NCBI GenBank assembly: GCA_028583605.1
Contig: CM053328.1
Location: 32,533,578 to 32,597,577, forward strand
Reading direction: 5' to 3'
Source of the DNA: Dastarcus helophoroides
Taxonomy: Eukaryota; Arthropoda; Insecta; Coleoptera; Bothrideridae
DNA: 64,000 bases
The translations under genes were made by a program, and so were the position numbers. Below are positions 47,401-57,500 of the stretch, piece by piece. Numbering within the stretch: position 1 is the first letter of the stretch; each line of letters starts with the position of its first letter. Below the pieces are notes generated by a model. The model saw only the letters and a program-made list of their open reading frames with translations, was not told the origin of the DNA and ran no database searches.

Positions 47401-47419
47401 GACGTGAGCTCATATTCAT
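35405..47419 (-). CDS. Large multipass membrane protein of unrecognised family (15 exons, frame breaks)
   Basis: Exons: 47419-47205, 47093-46842, 46379-46172, 46029-45958, 45275-44954, 44489-44181, 41258-41119, 41044-40798, 40748-40554, 40184-39446, 38502-38045, 37915-37647, 36895-36757, 36703-36456, 35681-35405, all GT-AG. About 1,360 residues. The N-terminal third is soluble with a helical region (LLDDLALALRFLFVT). The 39446-40184 exon has several hydrophobic segments (NAMFFFGILIPW, FGTIALVFIFPIVCLTAIIV, IAALAVAGVACPMISIII). After it come amphipathic helices, a Gly/Pro segment (GAGGPDLLGNVYTP) and a Ser/acidic tail ending TYGTTV, a possible PDZ ligand. Single-base breaks are seen in the first exon (47297-47303), the 37915-37647 exon (near 37852) and the last exon (35480-35560). 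I do not recognise the family; strict splicing suggests a conserved gene. Introns host a solo LTR, satellite DNA and two hammerhead-bearing repeats. Confidence 0.8.
36185..36345 (+). repeat. Hammerhead-bearing short repeat, copy 3 (best preserved fold)
   Basis: Antisense within the last intron of the large gene. Helix I CTCT (36204-36207) pairs with AGAG (36241-36244). Core CTAAAGA (36208-36214) has one change from CUGANGA. Stem II GACAG/CTGTC (36216-36220, 36226-36230) is perfect. GAAA is at 36231-36234, with palindromic ACGCGT at 36234-36239 and the predicted cleavage after 36240. The tail TTTCTTGGTTTCAGGGGAC is shared with the other copies. Confidence 0.65.
37180..37440 (-). repeat. Intronic A/T satellite block
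   Basis: GAAACTTT/AAAATTT words within the intron between exons ending at 37647 and starting at 36895. A short Phe/Arg-biased open frame here is low-complexity and not counted as coding. Confidence 0.4.
38760..39360 (-). repeat. Intronic A/T satellite block
   Basis: TTTCGA, AAATTTC and GAAATTTTG words on a degenerate 20-30-nt spacing, filling most of the intron between 39445 and 38503. Confidence 0.5.
41340..43400. repeat. Intronic A/T satellite with alternating strand polarity
   Basis: T-rich from 41340 to 42110, A-rich to 42260, T-rich from 42330 to 42660, then A-rich from 42680 to 43400. GC-rich interruptions mark two switches: a G run near 42307 (GGACCTGAAGGAGGG) and AACCGCGCCCAC near 42670. 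A unit of about 80 bp is duplicated in tandem at about 42675-42755 and 42757-42835 (shared GGAAATTTTCAAAGTAAGTC). Confidence 0.6.
43656..44014 (+). mobile_element. Solo LTR with 4-bp target duplication
   Basis: 359 bp from TGTAACG to GCTACA (TG...CA boundaries), flanked on both sides by ATAC. A 4-bp duplication suits Ty3/gypsy-type integration. It carries a core promoter (listed separately), AATAAA at about 43952, and no internal coding region or second LTR, so it is a recombination remnant. It lies antisense in a large intron of the membrane-protein gene, about 170 bp from an exon. It is GC-richer than everything around it. Confidence 0.8.
43705..43880 (+). promoter_or_regulatory. LTR promoter: GATA sites, heat-shock element, TATA box, initiator
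   Basis: In order: TGATAAG, AGATAAG, then GTTCCAGAAATTTCG, a perfect three-unit heat-shock element (TTCnnGAAnnTTC), CGATAAG, CTTATCTG, a partial heat-shock element TTTCTAGAA, the TATA box CTATATAAGG near 43827, and TCAGTCAGTCAG as a likely initiator about 30 bp downstream. The spacing is that of a functional insect RNA polymerase II promoter. Heat-shock factor and GATA control is inferred from motifs only. Confidence 0.6.
45958..46029 (-). other. 72-nt exon repeating the end of the preceding exon
   Basis: Encodes LHKDKFGKPKRLNQQQLD followed by MIKREG. The preceding exon ends with the related GKGEPRRLTGKQLEYIRERG. Both end in GG|GT, and the small exon begins and ends in phase 2, so it can be included or skipped without changing the frame. 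The acceptor (TTATTTTGTAAAG) is weak, which suits a cassette exon (inference). Confidence 0.6.
46700..46820 (+). repeat. Hammerhead-bearing short repeat, copy 4
   Basis: Core CTGACGA (46718-46724) matches CUGANGA exactly. GAAA is at 46734-46737 with palindromic ACGCGT at 46737-46742. Stem II is decayed (TAATAGCTT). The tail TTTCTTGGTTTCAGGGGACG and GATTTGTAT is shared. Antisense in intron 2 of the large gene, ending about 20 bp before exon 2's donor. Confidence 0.6.
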
Positions 47420-47597
47420 AAGTGTTGGTGGGGTCAATTAAAGGTCCGTTTGCGTCTAGTAATCATCTTTGCCAGACACTGACGATAACGATTGAAGGAA
47501 TCTACAAAAAGCAAAAGAGAAATATATTACAAAATAAAACTAACGATTTACATTATAATGTATTTTAAATAACAAAAACAAACATTGAGCTGATTCA

Positions 47598-48668
47598 CTT
47601 TTTTTTTTCTTTTTTAAGTTTAATCCACTCGAAAAGGGTAACCCCGTTATGTTTTCAAAGCACTGCGTGTAGGATGCGGAAACAAGGATAATGCCGATAA
47701 ACCGCCTTCTTAAACAAAGACAGGTTGTAATTTTTGGGGAAAATTTTTTTTGGTAACAAGTTCCATAACTTGGAAGTTCTACAGAAAAAAGTCTCCGTAG
47801 ATAGAAGTCCTCACTGTGTCAAGCTGGACCACATAGGAATTTGCTGTCTCCGACTGTCTAGTACACCTCAAGAATCTTAACCTTGGGGGGATCAATCCTA
47901 TTAGTTCCTGCCAGCATCTTCCATGATAGTACTTGTAGAAAAGAGAGTCACCAACTATACGCCTGTGCTCTAGTATTTCGAGAGAATCGGTCAAACTCTC
48001 GTCGTCATTTAGGCGTACCGATCTTCTTTGAATTGAATCCAAGAGAGCTAAAGTGTGTTTTGGGGCTGAACTCCAAACATGAGAACAGTATTCTAGTGTT
48101 GGCCTAACTTGAGCTTTGTATAGTGTTAATAGCTGATGATATGTGAAGTACTTTTTAGCTCTAAAAAGAAAGCCTAGCTTCTGAGAGGCGGATTTGGCAA
48201 TGGCGCGCACTTGATCGTCCCAAGAGAAGTTAGTGCTCGCATTCACTCCTAGAATAGATAGATTAGATCCCATCGGAAGGATTTTAGCGTCCATTAGTAT
48301 GTTTGTTGCATTATCCCTTGATGTTTTCTTAGAGAAAACCGCGGCTTGAGTTTTTGAAGCGTTGAAGTGGACCAAATTGTTCTTATCCCATTCCAGAATA
48401 ATCTCGAGATCCCGACTAATCGTCCGTATCTGCTGTTCCCTTAATCGATCTGAAGCAGTGATAATGGTTTGTCGCAGAAAAAAGATGACACAAGGTTACT
48501 GTCATATAGGATTGGAAGTTGAAGCTAAGAGATCGTTTATATGTAACAGAAATAGAGTAGGAGACAGAACAGACCCCTGAGGCACCCCTGCGTTAATCGC
48601 AAATGTCTCGGATGAGATGACATCGACGACGACCTGAAGAGATCTGTCAGCGAGAAAATTGGATATCA
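47598..48668 (-). mobile_element. LINE copy D, 5'-truncated
   Basis: Minus strand, with the A-tail seen as a T run at about 47601-47616. It encodes INAGVPQGSVLSPTLFLLHI (RT motif B), then, after a shift and a small deletion, SKTQAAVFSKKTSRDNATNI and TLYKAQVRPTLEYCSHVWSS to the family C-terminus. The open stretch at 48375-47779 (198 codons) is the longest C-terminal frame of the family here. The YADD region is damaged. The insertion lies just upstream of the large gene's start. Confidence 0.85.
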
Positions 48669-48703
48669 CATAAATGTCATAAATATTTAGTAATAGCACT
48701 CAC

Positions 48704-48736
48704 ATTGTTGTGAGAACAATTGGTTCTCACAACAAT
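48704..48736. repeat. Perfect 14-bp hairpin next to LINE copy D
   Basis: ATTGTTGTGAGAAC and GTTCTCACAACAAT are exact reverse complements around the loop AATTG. It lies 36 bp beyond the truncated 5' end of the LINE. Function unknown. Confidence 0.7.
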
Positions 48737-49036
48737 ACAATTTTTGGTTTATTTTAAGAATTTCCAATGTTTCATCAATTTCTTCCAAATTGTAGATATA
48801 GGATATCCAATTGTTATTGTTTTACTAGTTAGATACAATCAAAAATATAATGACTAGAAGCAGAATCTTAACGCCAAAAATCGGTAGTATCGCTCTTCCA
48901 GAATATATCATTTGAAGTGTTGATTCAAGATTAGAATATACAGGTGCTACTATCGTGTGGGTTAATTTAGAACTATATTTAAAAATTAGCTAACTACCGC
49001 AATTTTGCGCAAGGTCCAATAACGATTTGAATTTAA

Positions 49037-51322
49037 GGGGTAACACCACTGTAAATTTTTCAAAAAATCGATTATTTTTTTTTAGGCTTGAAAAATACTT
49101 TGAACCTTTTAAAATATGGGGAAAAATATTTCATATCTCAAAGTATTTTTTTTCTTGTAATTTTGTGCTCTTCCCCAAGCGCGTCGGACTGCTCTGAAAC
49201 GACACCTGCGTCAGATGAATACCTGCTGGGAAGGTACAGCCTAATGTCCTACCCTTTGATTTCTATATTCTTAAATACACTAATAGATGTCATTATAAAG
49301 CATTTATATTCAGGTAGAAGCATTTCTTATCAATAGTACGTTAGTGTAGAGTCAACACGTGTACAAAAAGGACATAATTTCGTCGCATGAAATCACGATT
49401 TTTGTGTGTAGTGCTGATTTTTAACAGTTTATTTGTAATCTCAGAGTGCTTGTAAGTTACAATGAGTAATGCAAAAGTGTAACAGGGCAAGAAAGGTACG
49501 AAAAAATCGTATCCAACGCGGCGTCGGAGCAACGCGTCATCGAGACGACCGTTGAATAGATATGAGACTGGGAGTGATTCGAAAGGAGTCAGTGCTTCTG
49601 CGCAAAAATTAGAAGTTAGTGATGAAGATTTTGATATTAATTATGAATTAAGCTATAGAATTATACATTTTGTTGCCGTTTTCTCTGTCATTTCACAACA
49701 CGTGAAGTGTAAAACGTGTGATTCAGACATCACGTTTCATGAAAGAAGTCCTCGGGGCTTAGGCTTCAAAACAGTTATCGTTTGTCCGAAATGTCCAGAT
49801 GCTGTTCTTTCAAGTAAATTAATACGAAATGCATATGACAGTAACCGTCGAATCGTGTTAGCAATGCGACTACTAGGAATAGGACTAAATGGAATAATAA
49901 AGTTTTGTACTTTTATGGAATTGCCACTAGCGATATTTCAATCTTTTTACGACAAATTAGTGGATATGATTTCGATCGCAACAGCAACCGTACGAGAGGC
50001 TAATATAAAGGAAGCAGCGCTTGAAGAGAAAAAGAAAAGTGAAGAAGATGGACAACTTGAAGGGATAACTGTTTCCGGTGATGGCTCGTGAAGGAAACGC
50101 GAATTTTCTTTGCTTCATGGAATCACCTCATTGATTGGATGGTTTACAGGCAAAATCGTCAATGTTGAAGTGAAGTCAAAGTACTGTAAGTCTTGCGAGC
50201 ACTGGAAGAATAAAATGGAAACAAGTGAGTATGAAGAATGGTACAAAAAACACGTCGATGAATGTCAAGCGAACCATGAAGGCTCAGCTGGTAAGATGGA
50301 GGTAGACTCTGTCGTCGAGATGTTCCAACGATCCTAAACTTTGCACGGTCTCAAATACGCAAACTACATCGGTGATGGTGACAGCAAAACCTTCAAAGGA
50401 ATAATGGATAAAAATCCGTACGAAAATTTTTAAGTACAAAAGAAAGAGTGCATTGATCATGTACAAGAGAGAATGGGCACTCGATTGGGAAATCTGAAAA
50501 AAAAAAGTTAAAGGCCTCGGAGGAAAAGGTAAATTAACTGCAAAATTAATCGATCAATTAACAATTTATTATGGCCTGGCTATACGTCGGAATCCGGATT
50601 CCTTGGAAAATGTGAAAAATGAAATCTGGACAATCTTATTTCATGAGTTATCAACCGACGAAAATCCGCAGCACGAGAAGTGCTCAGAGTCTTGGTGTAA
50701 CTGGAAGAAGGGCAGCTGTATGGTCCTGGGATAGCAGATTAATAGTAAAAAAAATTAAACTGTCAAATTTTACATTTTTTCATGTCTATAATGCATTTCA
50801 AAACTTTAAATGCCTTTTTCTTGAAACACGATTTTTCAAAACGGCACGCACCATAACTCCAACAATTTTCATTCTTTTCATTCGAATATGTTAAAATATC
50901 TTTAAAATAAGATTTTGAAGAGAAATACATAGGGGATTTTCGATAAGTTAATTTAATCATTATTTATCAACAAATGATTATCTTTTTTTTTGTTGAAAAT
51001 TTAACGATTTAATTCAAATACTCGCACTCACACAAAAATTAATATTTTTAAAATCCCCTACGTATTTCTCTAGCTATAAGCATGTACAATAAGTGTTATT
51101 TTTTTTTCTAAATCCAAATTTGCAGCAACTACACTGCGTGCCGCAGAGCGCCTCAAATTCTACGTGCCGTGGTGCCGTCATTTTTGAATATTTTTTTATA
51201 ATAATTTTCTATTTTGTTACCTAAATATACGCTAAATAACTTCCTCCAATATTATAATTTTATTATCTTTCCTTCCACCCAAAAAAACACGTTTTTTTGG
51301 GCTGTTACAGTGGTGTTACCCC
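49037..51322 (+). mobile_element. Kolobok-like DNA transposon with TTAA flanks
   Basis: TTAA at 49033-49036 and 51323-51326 borders perfect 18-bp inverted termini GGGGTAACACCACTGTAA. 2,286 bp. It holds a Mutator-like/Kolobok-type transposase in broken frames (next entry). TTAA duplication plus this transposase class points to Kolobok rather than piggyBac (inference). The identical termini suggest moderate age despite the damaged gene. Confidence 0.8.
49462..50737 (+). pseudogene. Kolobok/Mutator-like transposase, interrupted
   Basis: Starts MSNAKV then TAA at codon 7, continuing QGKKGTKKSYPTRRRS. A CxxC...CxxC region follows (VKCKTCDSDITFHE, VIVCPKCPD), then GITVSGDGS, a TGA at 50089 where Trp is expected, KYCKSCEHWKNKM, CQANHEGSAGKMEVDSVVEM, a stop at 50335, then shifted frames giving YIGDGDSKTFKG, KKECIDHVQERMGTRLGN and KGLGGKGKLTAKLIDQLTIY, ending near HEKCSESWCNWKKGSC. 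These blocks belong to a widespread animal transposase-like family (the Mutator-like transposase domain of domain databases). At least three stops and two shifts make it non-functional. Confidence 0.8.
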
Positions 51323-51890
51323 TTAATAGAATAACAAACTCAAAGGTTCGAGCTCTTTAACTCTAGTAACCGTTACAATTGTAGATGGTGCGCAAAAATC
51401 AGCCATAAATATTGCTGATTGATTTATCTTTTATATGTTTTGTATTATAACCTCAAATAAAATTGTTAGCACAGTTGAGTTCTTGAAAAATTGAATTTTA
51501 CTGAGAGAAAAACACCCTAAGACATTCCTAAAAATACTCTACAATTTAGTAATAGTTTCACTAAAATCGATCTGGTAGTTTTCTAGATTAGCCCGGACGA
51601 AAGATTAGTCGACAGAGAGGCAGACACTTAGACGCTATAAATATGAAACTAAACTAATCAGTTGATACTTTTAACATTCTATAAAAAAATAAACTCATAT
51701 TACTTTATACTTTTCGAATTTTGATACTGCTACTCTATAATTTCGTCTTGTAAATATTAATCCACTTCCTTGTAACATGTGGCTGCATAGAGAAGTGCAA
51801 AATACTCCTTCCTCTTCAGTATCACACAAAAGTACGTTTTCTGATGCTGCTTAGCTTTACTACCTTAAGTTTACTATTTTATTTTAAATA
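51323..51890. other. AT-rich spacer
   Basis: No gene, terminal repeat or RNA recognised between the Kolobok-like and mariner elements. Confidence 0.5.
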
Positions 51891-53102
51891 TGAGGGTAAA
51901 TCAAATATGAACCGGAATTTCTATCATGTCGCCACGAGGGCATCGGGAGTGTGCGCATACTCTTTGTCAGTTTTAAATATACTGAGTGAGCAGGAGGTTC
52001 ATCCGCACGTTGCGCAGCGCATTATTATTAAATTGCTTGTCGTTGAAGGTGTAAAGCTCGCTGAAATTCTTCGTAGACTAGAAGCACAGTTTGGGGATAC
52101 TTGTTTGAAGAAAACTCAAGTGTATAAACGTCATAAAAATTTGTTGGAACGAACCCAAGTTCAAAAATGAATCACATCGTCCTGGGACCAGTGTGACTGC
52201 GGACAAGATTAACGCTGTTCAAAGCCTTTTGCAAGGTCATTGCCGTTTAACTGTTGGTGAAATTGCAGCTCGGATAGGGAGGCATAAGCTTTGGATGTGC
52301 TCAATCCATCATTACAGATGAGCTGCGGTTTTAAAAAATTTCTGCCAGGTGGGTACCTCGTCTTTTGACTGAAGAACAGAAACAACGTCTGGAGATTTGT
52401 TAGCACCATCTTGGACGCTTTCAACGTGAAGGTGATGGTTTTTTGCAACGTATCGTTACGTCCACCACAACGTATCGTTGGGTCCACCATTACACCCCTG
52501 AATCTAAACAAGCAAGCATGGAGAGAAGAAGAAAGGGGGAAGGTGCACCCGTCAAGGCAAAAACTCGTCTCTCAGCTGGAAAGGTTCTTGCGACTGTGTT
52601 TGGGATTTTAAAGGAGTTGTGCAAGTCGAAATTCTGCATAACGTCGCTACGGTTAATGCTGCCTACTACTGGATAAAGCAAAACGTGCATATCGGCGGAA
52701 TGAGGCGCGAATTTTCGGTCAGAAATGTGATTTTGCTTCACGACAATGCTCGCCCCCACTAAGTTAATCTGACACATCAAAAATTAAAGGAAATGAATTG
52801 GGCAACATTATATAGTCCTGACTTATCACCGTGCGATTATCATATGTTTGGACCACTGAAAGAAGCTCTAAGAGGTGAGCGATTCCATGACGATGCTGCT
52901 ATTGAGACATTTCTGCGCAATTGGCTGCAAACACGTCTCTTTTCTTTTTATGATAATGGCAGTAAAAAAAATCCAATCCGCTTGAAAAAAGCATAACAAA
53001 ATCGGGAAATTATGTAGAAAAATAGTTAATAACTTTCGTATGTGTATCTTTTACCAATGAATTTTTAAAAACAAATTCCGGTTCATATTTGATTTAACCT
53101 CG
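51891..53102 (+). mobile_element. mariner element 2 with about 30-bp inverted termini
   Basis: TA flanks both sides (51889-51890, 53103-53104). The left end TGAGGGTAAATCAAATATGA and the right end reverse-complemented, CGAGGTTAAATCAAATATGA, continue identically through ACCGGAATTT. 1,212 bp, with a heavily mutated transposase. It is distinct in sequence from mariner 1. Confidence 0.88.
51973..52996 (+). pseudogene. mariner transposase 2, heavily mutated
   Basis: Pieces in changing frames: LVVEGVKLAEILRRLEAQFG (N-terminal helix-turn-helix), TSVTADKINAVQSLLQGHCR, then RWVHHYTPESKQASMERR (first catalytic block), LLHDNARPH-type sequence near 52736 (second Asp) and LYSPDLSPCDYHMFGPLKEA (third Asp), ending LKKA then stop. 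Several shifts and stops separate them. No functional product. Confidence 0.8.
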
Positions 53103-53696
53103 TACTTAAATGTAATTTTTATAAATTGCGATAAGGTTGCCAGTTCCCATATTTTACGGGTTCTCAACGTATTTTGATTAATAGAATGCCGTTTCCCGCA
53201 AATCCGTATTTGAGAGGAAACCTCCCGTATTTTGAAGAAGCTGAAGACCTTTTTTTTACTCATCAATTTTCATTAGCAACTGCACTGAACTAACTTAACT
53301 ATTATTTGGAGTAGTGTTGGAATAATCGAACGATTTTCAGAATCGAATACAATGAATTCGAATACTTTTAAGAATCGAATAAGTATTCGAATACAAAGAA
53401 TCGAATTATGGGATAATAAAATACCTACTAGAGAAATTGTCTCGGCGGCCTATTCGAGATATATGGTGGCGAGATACGACTTTCGATTTCAGTACTTCCG
53501 TACCTATGCCCGTAATTGGTAATCCCCTAATTGAATATATAAATTTCTGAATATAAATAAATCTTGAAGCTTTAGAATTCACATACGTATCTTCAACTTT
53601 GATTGGATTGACAAATTGGCACTGTATTTCCTGATATTGTTAAATTTCATTATTAAAATTGAGAGCCAGATTTTAAAAAGTACTTAGGCATTCCAT

Positions 53697-53932
53697 TATT
53701 TAAGTCCAAAAAAGGTTTCACCCCTTTACCACATCACCAGTTAAATAAATAATTAGTGATACGTATTTCGCCAGCAGAACTAGCATTTTCAAGCGTACTA
53801 ATCTAAGATTAGCAAAAGATGCATCGACGTCATCTACATCGAGATTCAAATCGATTCTGGCGGTCTTTTGCTTTATTTCCTATTTCTATTAGACTTAGTC
53901 ACAAGCCACAGTGTTAAGTTCAGTGCTTTAGT
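53697..53932 (-). mobile_element. Penelope-like tail fragment nested in the hAT-type element
   Basis: Reverse-complement of the tail at 10252-10440, with a directly abutting 40-bp piece (GACTTAGTCACAAGCCACAG, from 53891) on the plus strand. It includes the second hammerhead-like fold at about 53745-53808: stem II GCTAG/CTGGC keeps pairing through a U-G wobble, with GAAA and palindromic TACGTA, but the same UUGAAAA core. No coding part remains. Confidence 0.75.
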
Positions 53933-54231
53933 GAATATGGATTCCGTTATTTAATAATTTTATGAGAAGGATAAAGCAATTAATTAAAAATTAGGTACAT
54001 ATTCGAATGCAGGAGTGTGCGAGCATAATGCGTAACCAACCATCCCGAATAAAAATGATCTCGAATACAATACGCATTCAATAATGCACGTCTAAGATCT
54101 CGAATACAAGAATCGGGTACAGTATTCAACATCTGAGAAGTTAAGAATCGGAGATGTAGCGTAGTTAGGAGACCGATTCTATTCACTACTCAGCATTCCA
54201 ATGTTTTGTTGTATCGGACTAACACAATCTC

Positions 54232-54307
54232 GAATACATATTTTGTATTCGAATACATGTTTTGTATTCGAATACATATTTTGTATTCGAATAAATACTT
54301 TGCATTC
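54232..54307. repeat. Four tandem 19-bp palindromic units
   Basis: Units GAATACATATTTTGTATTC, with one, zero and a few changes, repeat head to tail at 54232, 54251, 54270 and 54289. Each unit begins GAATA and ends ATTC, so the junctions form GTATTCGAATAC palindromes. They lie inside the hAT-type element and may be transposase-binding subterminal repeats (inference). Confidence 0.8.
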
Positions 54308-54519
54308 GAATGTAAGCAAGTATCAGAGAACTTATGAATCATGCGATGATGAGATGTTGCTTGCGCGAGGCGAGAACCGATTCTATTCATATTCTCACTT
54401 CAATCACGGAGTCTGGAAGTATTCGAATACTTCAGTTGAGAATCGGATGTATTCGAGATCTTGGAAGAATCGAATACATCTCACAACTTGTATTCGAATA
54501 GCCCAACACTAATTTGGAG

Positions 54520-57500
54520 ATGAAGACCTCTTTTTCTTTGATCAAATGTTTTCGAACAACGAAAATCTTTCTTTTTTAATAATCTCCCATAGAACTCGTT
54601 TTTTATTTGCAAATCTCCCGTAAATTTGAAAGTGCAAATGACAACCCAAATGTCGAGTTTCTCTTGAAAACTGAATTATTTCTTATGGAGTTTATGAATT
54701 TTTTACCTCTGATTTTTTAAAATTTTAAATAATTACAGTCGAACTTTTGATAAAAGCATAATGTGGTTCATTTTAAAATTTCAGGTGTAACCTCGAAATG
54801 TTGGCATTTTTATTATCTTATTCCTGCATATTCAATAGCTATACGAGTAAAATTAAGTTTACCTAATACAAGACTTCTAACAACTTAAACAAGTTCTGAC
54901 AGAATGCTTACAAATAAATAAAAACACAAAATAAAGGATGAGAAATATATTTGGGAAAAGAAACAAAGAGCTTGTTGCAGGCAAAACATAATGTCGGGTT
55001 TTTACAAATACTGTATGTTATTCAGTCAACTGTCAAGGTTTAAATGTATGACTTTAATGTTCTCCATTGGGAATGGTTTTTTGGGATAAAACATGGTATT
55101 TCTTTTGTTGTCGTTCAAGCAATCTCTTACATTTCGTCGAAATCGGTTGTGGTTAAGCTGTGAGAAAGTAACAAGCATCAAATATACTTTTGTATCTGCA
55201 TATAATGTGCTTAGCATACCGATTTTGTTGTTGAAAAATTATTAAGAATGTTAAGAACCAAAAATTAAACATTGTATCAGTCAGGTTTAAATATCTTCAG
55301 GAATTTAAAATGTTTTGTATTTTTTAATTTTGCTAACTTTATTGAGATCACATATTTCTAGTTAAAGCTTCTCCATTACCTCAGTGTGGGTCACTTCTGC
55401 AAGCTGAGGGTTTCATTAATTTTTAATTTCAATAAATAATTATATTTCGCCAGGACAGTTAGTTGTCTATTCATCTTTGACCCGAATGGGAACATCAACC
55501 TTTGTAGTTTATTAATCATATAGTAGTAATAATATAATTGATTAATTAATTAACGATTATATTAACGCATTATCCAAATTTATTAAATAATGTTCCCTTC
55601 TAGTAAAAATTATCAAGTTTAAATTTAGATCAGTCCTATTGTAACAGAAAATGCTTTCTTCCAAATCATGTTTCCAGTTTCCTTATAAAAATCAAGTGAG
55701 GTAGAAAGGAATATATTTAATGTATTCTAAGGCAAGCAAATTGATGTATTCAGTATATTTTTGGGTGTGCAATTCTTTCATGATCTGGTAATTCCAAGAC
55801 ATTTTTCAGACGTTACTTCATACCTCACAGTTATTTTACAATTGTGGGATTTAAATGAGTAATTACAATGGATGACATTAACATTTCAAGTTGAGTTCTT
55901 TCCTGTTTATTGTCTTCATTTTCTTAAAAGCCTTAGACTTACTCAACTAGCGCTCCTAATAAAAGACTAATGTTAGAGACTAACATTCACTGCAATGTCT
56001 TTGTCTGTGTGTGTTACTACTGGTAACATTTAGTTGTGAACATTAGGCTAAAGAACATTGTTAAGGATATTTTCTTTATATGGGCTCCAATTTACAACGT
56101 TTTCTTCCTTATTCTAGCATTATGTGCACTGCTTGCAAATAACTCCTGTGGGGGGTATACATTAAAATTTATACAAAAGTGATTATTTTAAACATGCAAT
56201 TACTGTGCAACATGCTTCTACTTACAACTTAAACAACTTCAGTTCCTTTATTAGGTCACTATTAATCCATTTTTACAAAGTTTTTTAATTTTTAGTACAA
56301 CGTTCCCATCCAATTACCAACGCATTACCACCTGAATTTAAACAACGGATTCGCAAACAAAGACTTCCCACTCAAAATAATTGTTTACTTCATATTTTAT
56401 AACCTATGTTTATATTTGTAAATTGCAATTTGTCCCTAATTCTGTCCTACACCCTTTTGTCATTTTTGTCAATAGTAAAGTACCCCACCGTTCATACACC
56501 AGCCCAAATGTCCATAAAACAATTACAGGAACCTACGAGTGTGAATTGTGCAACGGAGATTTTACTGCTATTACTAACAATGAATTCAAATCTCCTGAGG
56601 AATTTAAATTATCTTAAATTATTATGAAGGTTAAATAGGAACAATGTAAGTCATTTGCAAAATTGGTTATTTGTTATGCATAAAGAATATCGGTCGCTGA
56701 CATCAGTGCCATCTAATAGATAGAACTTTAACTTGCTTAAGTGATAATTTACTCGGCTAGATGTCGCCACATAGTCTAGGAGTTGATTTATTGTAGCTCG
56801 GGCTCTGACTCCGAAGTAAATTGAGTTGGAGGGTTGTAGTTTGTAGTTGTAGCTTTGATAACGCCCTTTCGACGCGGTAAAATGTTTTTGATGGAAAATA
56901 TACTTAAATCAAAGATAATGAAATGTTTATTACTTATAGAGTACGGGTCAAGTTAGGTGGGGGCCAAGGAAAGGGCTAAGACCGCTAATCCACCGGGCTA
57001 GGCCCGTTAGCCCTCCGGGCAGCCCCGTTAGCCTCCGGGCCAGTCCGTCAGTGCCCTGATTTAAAAGTCAAAACTTCCAACAAAATGCGAATATTATTTG
57101 AATTATAGAGTGGAATTTCGAGAATAAGGTCTAAAATTCAAGAATAAATTTGAAATTTTAAGAATTTCTTTTACATAAACTAGGAAGTGCGGAGTTTCTT
57201 CTTAAAGCATTGAATCTCTTAAGTTTCGACAGAAATGACAGAAACCTCGAAATTTAGGATTTTTTTTTTGGAATTTCTGCTGAATTTCTCAAAGCTTCGA
57301 CTTTACTCCCAAAGCTTCGGCACTTCGTCTGGAAATTTCGAATTTAACTATGAATTTTGACTATTTTTCATAAATTTCATGTTCACAATCAATTTTTTAT
57401 TAATTTAAATTTGTGTGTGAAAATTTAGATTTTTTCTGAAAATTCCGTCCTTAGATTTTAATTTCAAAACATGAAGAATATTTTAATAATAAAATTTTAG

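Larger units (their letters stand above)
53312..54511. mobile_element. hAT-type non-autonomous element with 8-bp target duplication
   Basis: ATTTGGAG occurs exactly at 53304-53311 and 54512-54519. The termini are TAGTGTTGGAATAATCGAA and, reverse-complemented, TAGTGTTGGGCTATTCGAA. Both subterminal zones are packed with ATTCGAATAC-like palindromes. No transposase. A Penelope tail fragment (53697-53930) is nested inside. TSD length and TIR form indicate hAT. Confidence 0.85.

Noticed and set aside
49552..50091. 179-codon frame considered as a host zinc-binding gene
   Set aside because: The conserved protein continues past the stop in other frames, and the whole unit lies between perfect inverted termini with TTAA flanks, so it is a transposon pseudogene.
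54201..54512. 103-codon frame and its antisense partner within the hAT-type element
   Set aside because: Both arise from the palindromic ATTCGAATAC repeats and have no protein-like composition.
56381..56627. Two overlapping frames of 73-78 codons
   Set aside because: They overlap in different frames, have no homology I recognise, and no splice or promoter context.
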